Shown here: in pieces, positions 38,780-42,850 of the stretch
Layout of the letters: the number at the start of each line of letters is the position of its first letter
Numbering within the stretch: the stretch's first letter is position 1
NCBI RefSeq assembly: GCF_003846175.1
Contig: NZ_ML123052.1
Span: 395,435-438,284, forward strand
Direction of reading: 5' to 3'
Origin: Streptomyces sp. ADI95-17
GTDB lineage: Bacteria; Actinomycetota; Actinomycetes; Streptomycetales; Streptomycetaceae
Length of the DNA: 42,850 nt
The notes under the pieces: model-generated
Databases searched by the model: none
What the model was told of the DNA's origin: nothing
Seen by the model: only the letters and a program-made list of their open reading frames with translations
Translations under genes and position numbers: made by a program

Positions 38780-38985
38780 TCCGCAGGACTTCCGTGCAGG
38801 ACGTTTCCGAGTCGGCCTGGTTCAAGAGCAGCTACAGCAGCAACGGCAACGAAGGCGACTGCGTCGAAGTCGCCGCTTCCCCCGGCACGGTTCACGTCCG
38901 GGACTCCAAGAACGCCCAAGGCCCACGCCTCGCCTTCGGCCCCAACGCCTGGGCCGGCTTCGTCTCCTACGCCGCCGAGCGCTGA
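38776..38985 (+). CDS. DUF397-domain small protein
   Basis: Protein of 69 aa from ATG 38776, overlapping the XRE stop. The DUF397 signature is clear: AWFKSSYSSNGNEGDCVEVA, GTVHVRDSKN and FGPNAWAGFVSYA. It is translated with the WhiJ-like regulator and probably interacts with it. It ends 8 bp from the convergent SMI1-like gene, with no terminator seen. Confidence 0.93.
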   Translation: MIRRTSVQDVSESAWFKSSYSSNGNEGDCVEVAASPGTVHVRDSKNAQGPRLAFGPNAWAGFVSYAAER

Positions 38986-38993
38986 CCCGGCCG

Positions 38994-39740
38994 TCAGTCC
39001 ACCTCGTCGTCCTCGTCCTCCCCGTCGAAGCGGTCGAAGGCCGCCTCCGTGCGGGCGCGGAACATCGCGGTCCCGCGATCGTCGCGGAGGATGATCTCGT
39101 CGTGCGCGTACCAGCGTGAGCCCGGCTGCTGGCTGATCGGGTACTCCGGGAGCGGCAGGCGCCGGAACGTGGCGGCGATGTCCTCGGGCAGGTCGGTGTC
39201 GTCGGGGGTCACCCATCCCATCAGGTCCTCGTCGGCGCACAGGGCCTCGGACAGGACGATCTCGACGAACGCGACGCTGACCCGGCCCAGCCACGCGGCC
39301 CAGTCGTCGGCGGTGGGCCGGACGAGGTCGGCGCGTACGACGACCGGCGGGTCGTCCTGGTCGAGGTCCGTGACGCGTATGCCCCAGTAGGCGCAGGACT
39401 GGTTCTCGACGCGGAAGACCAGCACGCCTCGGTCCGCATCGAGGTAGAGGTCCTTCGGGGCGAGCAGGGAATCCTGATTGTCCGTCAAGTCTGAGCGGCA
39501 GCCGAGCAGTTGGTAGGCATCGCGCAGTGCCGCGGGCAGGGGCAGGCCGAGCCGGGCCTGTGCCGCGTCGAGATCGGCGGGGGCGTAGCCGTCGGCCTCG
39601 GCGAGGGGGCGTCGGCTCCAGTCGCGGGCGAAGGCGCGGACGAAACGCCATGCCGCCTGCCTGTCGGGCTGTTCGCCGACGGCCGCGGCGAGGGCGTCGA
39701 GGTCGAGCGCGAGGTTCGGGAGCGATGGTTCCTGGGTCAT
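38994..39740 (-). CDS. SMI1/KNR4-like hypothetical protein
   Basis: Protein of 248 aa from ATG 39740 (MTQEPSLPNLALDLDAL); a longer open frame starts at 39836 but would run across the divergent promoter. Residues about 65-90 (APADLDAAQARLGLPLPAAL, RDAYQLLGC) match the start of the SMI1/KNR4 fold, followed by LLAPKDLYLDADRGVLVFRV and SCAYWGIRVTDLDQDDPPVV. The C-terminus is very acidic (FDRFDGEDEDDEVD). SMI1-like proteins often serve as immunity proteins against nuclease toxins, but no toxin is next to it. Assignment moderate. Confidence 0.7.
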   Translation of the reverse strand: MTQEPSLPNLALDLDALAAAVGEQPDRQAAWRFVRAFARDWSRRPLAEADGYAPADLDAAQARLGLPLPAALRDAYQLLGCRSDLTDNQDSLLAPKDLYLDADRGVLVFRVENQSCAYWGIRVTDLDQDDPPVVVRADLVRPTADDWAAWLGRVSVAFVEIVLSEALCADEDLMGWVTPDDTDLPEDIAATFRRLPLPEYPISQQPGSRWYAHDEIILRDDRGTAMFRARTEAAFDRFDGEDEDDEVD

Positions 39741-39834
39741 GCGTGCGACTGTAGGCGCCGCCACTGACAAGGTTCCGCGTCCCGCTTCCCGTATTCCCCC
39801 GACTCTCCGGCCACGGTCTCGGCACACTGGGTGC

Positions 39835-40845
39835 ATGAGCGATCACCCACAGGCGCCGCCGGATCACCTCGTCATCAATGTGAAGCACCGGGAGGACCCG
39901 GTGTCCCTGGTCACCGAGGCGGACGCGTTCGCCGCTTCCCGGACGTACGGGAACATCGTGGTCCGGGGGCCGCTCTTCGGCGTCGCCGAGCAGCGCCGCG
40001 GCGAGCGGCCGCGATGGCGGCTGCTGACCGACATGGACACCGGCTATCCGCAGGACGCCCGCGACGCGCTGAACTCCCATCTCTGGTTCAAGGCCAAGGA
40101 CAAGACGGACGACCCCAAGGAGCGGCGCGCCCTGCTGGACGCGGTGGCCCGGCTGGAGACCGAGCCGGTGAACGAACTGACCGTCGGCGATACGCGCTAC
40201 CGCATCGTGCGCGCCGACGAGTTCGCCCGGACCGGCGAGGGGCGCCTGGAGCCGCCCAGGCCCACGGACGTCGACACGGAGGGCTGGGACATGACGGCGC
40301 ACACGCCCTCCACCACCAAGGGCTTCGTCGTCGACCACGCGGCGGCGGTGGGGCTGACGGAGGGCCTGGAGCGGATGGGCCTGGTGCCGGTCTCGTACAC
40401 CTCGGAGCGCTTTCCGCCCGATGTACTGGCGGATTCGCAACGGGCGTTGCGGACCCATCCGGGCCTGGTGCTGCTGCCGGTCGTCTTCCGGGTGATGGAG
40501 CGCGAGGAGAAGTCCTGGTCGATGGCGTCGAGCCAGCAGCCCACCCCGCAGGACGCGCGGCGTTCACTGGTGTACTGCCTGAAGACGTTCCTGCCGCTGA
40601 CCGAGGAGCTCGACGAGCGGGAGGCTGCCGTGTACGCGCGGGCGGCGGATGCGTTCGCGCGCCGGCTGCGCCCCAACGAGCTGAACGTACGGGGGCGTCG
40701 CTTCGAGATCGCCCGGATCGAACGGATGATGCGCGTCGGTCCCGCCGGCCCGGAAGGCCCCCGGCGCTCCGACATCGACGAACAGCGCCCCACGAAGATC
40801 CATCCCACGATGGACGAGTGGGGCAACATCGCCCGCAACGAATGA
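39835..40845 (+). CDS. DUF5954-family protein
   Basis: Protein of 336 aa of an actinobacterial family of unknown function (DUF5954). Recognisable segments: HLVINVKHREDPVSLVTEAD, TYGNIVVRGPLFGVAEQ, ALNSHLWFKAKD, LLDAVARLETEPVNELTVGD, RYRIVRADEFA and GPEGPRRSDIDEQRPTKIHP. ATG 39835 is chosen because the family N-terminus begins there. CACACT ends six bases upstream, with CCGACT 18 bp before that, so the mRNA may be leaderless. Soluble, no signal peptide. Terminated by a strong hairpin. Confidence 0.8.
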   Translation: MSDHPQAPPDHLVINVKHREDPVSLVTEADAFAASRTYGNIVVRGPLFGVAEQRRGERPRWRLLTDMDTGYPQDARDALNSHLWFKAKDKTDDPKERRALLDAVARLETEPVNELTVGDTRYRIVRADEFARTGEGRLEPPRPTDVDTEGWDMTAHTPSTTKGFVVDHAAAVGLTEGLERMGLVPVSYTSERFPPDVLADSQRALRTHPGLVLLPVVFRVMEREEKSWSMASSQQPTPQDARRSLVYCLKTFLPLTEELDEREAAVYARAADAFARRLRPNELNVRGRRFEIARIERMMRVGPAGPEGPRRSDIDEQRPTKIHPTMDEWGNIARNE

Positions 40846-40856
40846 GCGAACAGCAG

Positions 40857-40888
40857 CAGGGCCCGGACGGCGAACCGTCCGGGCCCTG
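40857..40888. terminator. bidirectional terminator between DUF5954 and LCP genes
   Basis: A perfect 14-bp stem, CAGGGCCCGGACGG (40857-40870) with CCGTCCGGGCCCTG (40875-40888), has a CGAA tetraloop in the gap between convergent genes. Confidence 0.88.
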
Positions 40889-40901
40889 TCTCCGGTCGCC
40901 G

Positions 40902-42200
40902 TCACTTCTCGGTGACGGTGACCTTCTCGTCGTTCTTGAGCTGCTCCACCAGCTGCTTCACCTTGGCCTTGTCCCAGACCACGTTGCCGTTCCTGAAGCC
41001 CGACATCGGCATGTTCATGGACTTGCCGTCGCCGCCCGTGACGTCCTTCATGGCGAAGAACATCTGGCTCAGGGACCAGAGCGACATGTCCTTGTCCACG
41101 ACCAGGGTGTCCAGCCCGGCCCCCATCGTCGGGTACAGCTTGAACGGGTTGAGGATCGTGGACGGCGTCGCCGTCTGGCTCGCCAGCGCCGCGAGGAACT
41201 TCTGCTGGTTCTTCGTACGGGCCAGGTCCGCCTCGGCGAAGGCGTACCTGGTGCGGACGAAGGCCAGCGACTGCTCGCCGTTCAGCGTCTGCTTGCCCGC
41301 CTGGAAGTCGGCGCCGGACTTCTTGTCCTTGAAGGCCTTGGGGATGTCCAGCTCCACGCCGCCGATCGCGTCCACGATCTTGGCGAAGCCGCCGAAGCCG
41401 ATCTCGCAGTAGTGGTCGATCCGCAGCCCGGTGTTGAACTCGACAGTGCGGACGAGGAGTTCGGGGCCGTCCATGGCGTACGCGGCGTTCAGCTTGGTGA
41501 AACGGCCGCGGCCCGGGTAGAGCTTGCCGGAGTCGGAGCCCTTGAACGAGGGGATCTCGACATCGGAGTCACGGGGCAGGGAGATCAGTGTCGGTCCGTT
41601 GGATCCGTCGTGCAGGATCATCATCGAGTCGGTGCGGCCTTGGTCTTTCGGGCCGCCCGTGTGGAGCTTCTTCTTGTCCTCGGCCGTCATGCCCTCACGG
41701 CTGTCGGAACCGACGATCAGGTAGTTGGTGCCGTCGCCGCCCTCCGGCCGCTCGATGACCTTGGAGAGGTCCACCTCGCGCTTGAGCTTGGAGTCGGCCC
41801 AGAAGTACGTGCCTATGGAGACCCCGAGGACCACGACCACCAGGGACAGCGCGCCTATCTTGATCCGGCGGCGCCAGTCGGGCGCCGGGCGCCCCTGCGT
41901 GTGGCCGCCGTCCCCCGGGCCGCCGCCGTGGCCGTTGCCCCGCCCGCCGGCGTTGCCGCCGCCGTAGACCTGGCCCGTGTTGTACCCGCTGTCGTACTGC
42001 GAGCCACCGTTGTCGTAGCCGCCCGGCTGCTGGGGGATCGGCCGCTGCCTCGGCGGCGCGGGGTGCCGCTGCTGCGGGGCGGGGCGCCGCTGGACGTGCG
42101 GCATCGAGCGGGCGCCCTCCGGCTGCTCACCGGCACTGCCCCGCCCGTAGCGGTTGCCGCCGCGGTTGTCGTCTGACCATCCCTCGGGCCAATCGTTCAT
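40902..42200 (-). CDS. LytR-CpsA-Psr (LCP) family cell-wall ligase
   Basis: Membrane enzyme of 432 aa from ATG 42200 (MNDWPEGWSDDNRGG) that should transfer polyprenyl-phosphate-linked glycopolymers to peptidoglycan outside the membrane. A Gly/Gln/Pro-rich cytoplasmic N-terminus (about 1-108) leads to one transmembrane helix (IKIGALSLVVVVLGVSIGTY). The LCP domain has NYLIVGSDSREG, GRTDSMMILHDG, LISLPRDSDVEIP, KLNAAYAMDGPELLVRTVEF and LAFVRTRYAFAEADLARTKN. The key Arg and Asp residues are present. CACACT on the minus strand ends seven bases before the ATG, hinting at a leaderless start. Which polymer it attaches is unknown. Confidence 0.93.
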   Translation of the reverse strand: MNDWPEGWSDDNRGGNRYGRGSAGEQPEGARSMPHVQRRPAPQQRHPAPPRQRPIPQQPGGYDNGGSQYDSGYNTGQVYGGGNAGGRGNGHGGGPGDGGHTQGRPAPDWRRRIKIGALSLVVVVLGVSIGTYFWADSKLKREVDLSKVIERPEGGDGTNYLIVGSDSREGMTAEDKKKLHTGGPKDQGRTDSMMILHDGSNGPTLISLPRDSDVEIPSFKGSDSGKLYPGRGRFTKLNAAYAMDGPELLVRTVEFNTGLRIDHYCEIGFGGFAKIVDAIGGVELDIPKAFKDKKSGADFQAGKQTLNGEQSLAFVRTRYAFAEADLARTKNQQKFLAALASQTATPSTILNPFKLYPTMGAGLDTLVVDKDMSLWSLSQMFFAMKDVTGGDGKSMNMPMSGFRNGNVVWDKAKVKQLVEQLKNDEKVTVTEK

Positions 42201-42281
42201 GCGGTCCAGTGTGCAGGCCAGGTGCACCGCTATTACAGGGGGTACGGGAAATCGCACCAGGGCTGTTGCGAAGCTGATGCA

Positions 42282-42319
42282 TTGCTGCCGGGCGGAAGCC
42301 CCCGCATAAGGTGGACGGT
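42282..42319 (+). promoter_or_regulatory. promoter of the thioesterase gene
   Basis: TTGCTG (42282-42287) is followed by CATAAG at 17 bp or TAAGGT (42307-42312) at 19 bp, the latter ending seven bases before ATG 42320. The transcript would be leaderless or nearly so. Confidence 0.4.
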
Positions 42320-42850
42320 ATGACAGATCAGGCCCCGCGCCCGGAGGGCGATATTCCGGGCAAGCCGACCGCCGCCTCCCGGACCACCCTCAGCCACATC
42401 ATGACCGGCAGCGACACCAATCTGCTGGGCACCGTGCACGGTGGAGTGATCATGAAACTGGTCGACGACGCGGCGGGCGCCGTGGCCGGCCGGCACTCCG
42501 GCGGTCCCGCCGTGACGGCCTCGATGGACGAGATGGTCTTCCTGGAGCCGGTCCGCGTGGGTGATCTCGTTCACGTCCGCGCCCAGGTGAACTGGACCGG
42601 CCGCTCCTCGATGGAGGTCGGCGTCCGGGTCATGGCCGAGCGCTGGAACGAATCCACCCCCGCCCAGCAGGTCGGCAGCGCCTATCTGGTGTTCGCCGCG
42701 GTCGACGCGGACGGCAAGCCGCGCCCCGTACCGCAGGTGATCCCGGAGACGGAGCGCGACAAGCGGCGCTACCAGGAGGCGCAGATCCGGCGCACCCACC
42801 GCCTCGCCCGCCGGCGCGCGATCAAGGAACTGCGCGAGAGGCGGGCGGCC
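42320..42850 (+). CDS. acyl-CoA thioesterase (hotdog fold), 3' end beyond window
   Basis: Hotdog-fold acyl-CoA thioesterase of the YciA/BACH group. At least 177 codons are visible from ATG 42320, and no stop is reached. The single hotdog domain spans about 15-135: LSHIMTGSDTNLLGTVHGGV, the catalytic-Asp helix MKLVDDAAGAVAGRHSG, TASMDEMVFLEPVRVGDLVH and GSAYLVFAAVDADGKPRPVP. A basic helical tail (RRYQEAQIRRTHRLARRRAI) follows and is near its natural end, since relatives stop shortly after. It hydrolyses acyl-CoA to free acid and CoA. Divergent from the LCP gene. Confidence 0.92.
   Translation, partial: MTDQAPRPEGDIPGKPTAASRTTLSHIMTGSDTNLLGTVHGGVIMKLVDDAAGAVAGRHSGGPAVTASMDEMVFLEPVRVGDLVHVRAQVNWTGRSSMEVGVRVMAERWNESTPAQQVGSAYLVFAAVDADGKPRPVPQVIPETERDKRRYQEAQIRRTHRLARRRAIKELRERRAA

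Noticed and set aside
1..42850. Mobile elements, integrase, att sites, tRNA or rRNA genes
   Set aside because: No transposase, integrase, terminal inverted repeats with target duplications, or cloverleaf sequences were found by reading both strands; a tRNAscan/Infernal run would settle the RNA genes.

Overview
The window is high-GC DNA (roughly 70% or more by eye) with GTG starts, GTGA/ATGA stop-start overlaps, strong GC bias at third codon positions and families typical of Streptomyces: WhiJ-like XRE/DUF397 pairs, a SigB/SigF-type sigma factor with ATPase and STAS partners, DUF5954, and LPXTG/LAXTG surface proteins. The order cbs - hut genes - sigma/STAS/ATPase - two-component system - purK/purE - renal-dipeptidase homologue agrees with what I remember of the S. 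coelicolor chromosome around SCO3058-SCO3079. That synteny is from memory and was not searched. The window looks chromosomal. I see no rRNA, tRNA, CRISPR array, insertion sequence or origin.

Left part (1-10.5 kb): a thiolase cut by the window edge, a GDSL/SGNH hydrolase, cystathionine beta-synthase, a divergent XRE(MmyB-type)/SDR pair sharing a possible operator, an ECF sigma factor coupled to a single-pass membrane protein, a MurR/RpiR regulator, two small membrane proteins, and a Roadblock/LC7 protein whose 36-nt tandem repeat carries a one-base deletion.

Histidine catabolism (10.7-16.3 kb): hutU, an M20 amidohydrolase, hutF and hutI are tightly packed behind one clear promoter with an inverted repeat across its -10 box. 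HutU, HutI and HutF take urocanate to N-formylglutamate. The M20 enzyme sits where a deformylase (HutG) would be expected.

Stress sigma module and surface cluster (16.4-23.5 kb): a SigI-like sigma factor (minus strand) lies opposite its probable STAS antagonist and ATPase anti-sigma factor. After a terminator come four exported proteins: an LPKTG protein, a DUF916-like membrane-anchored protein, an Ig/neocarzinostatin-like membrane-anchored protein and a two-domain LAATG protein. The last three overlap by 4 nt. This resembles a streptomycete counterpart of the Firmicute WxL/DUF916/LPXTG surface clusters and is the best candidate here for an undescribed system.

Right part (23.5-42.85 kb): a POT peptide transporter with a long structured leader, an OmpR-type response regulator/kinase pair with a probably leaderless start, GtrA, purK-purE-dipeptidase, a VOC protein divergent from a CGNR zinc-finger regulator, UDP-glucose dehydrogenase, acyl-CoA dehydrogenase, then a more accessory stretch (Rpn-like nuclease, HTH/zinc-ribbon protein with a hairpin leader, ATPase + XRE/DUF5753 + DUF397, an SMI1-like protein, DUF5954), an LCP ligase and a hotdog thioesterase running off the right edge. 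Convergent gene pairs are mostly separated by strong GC-rich hairpin terminators.
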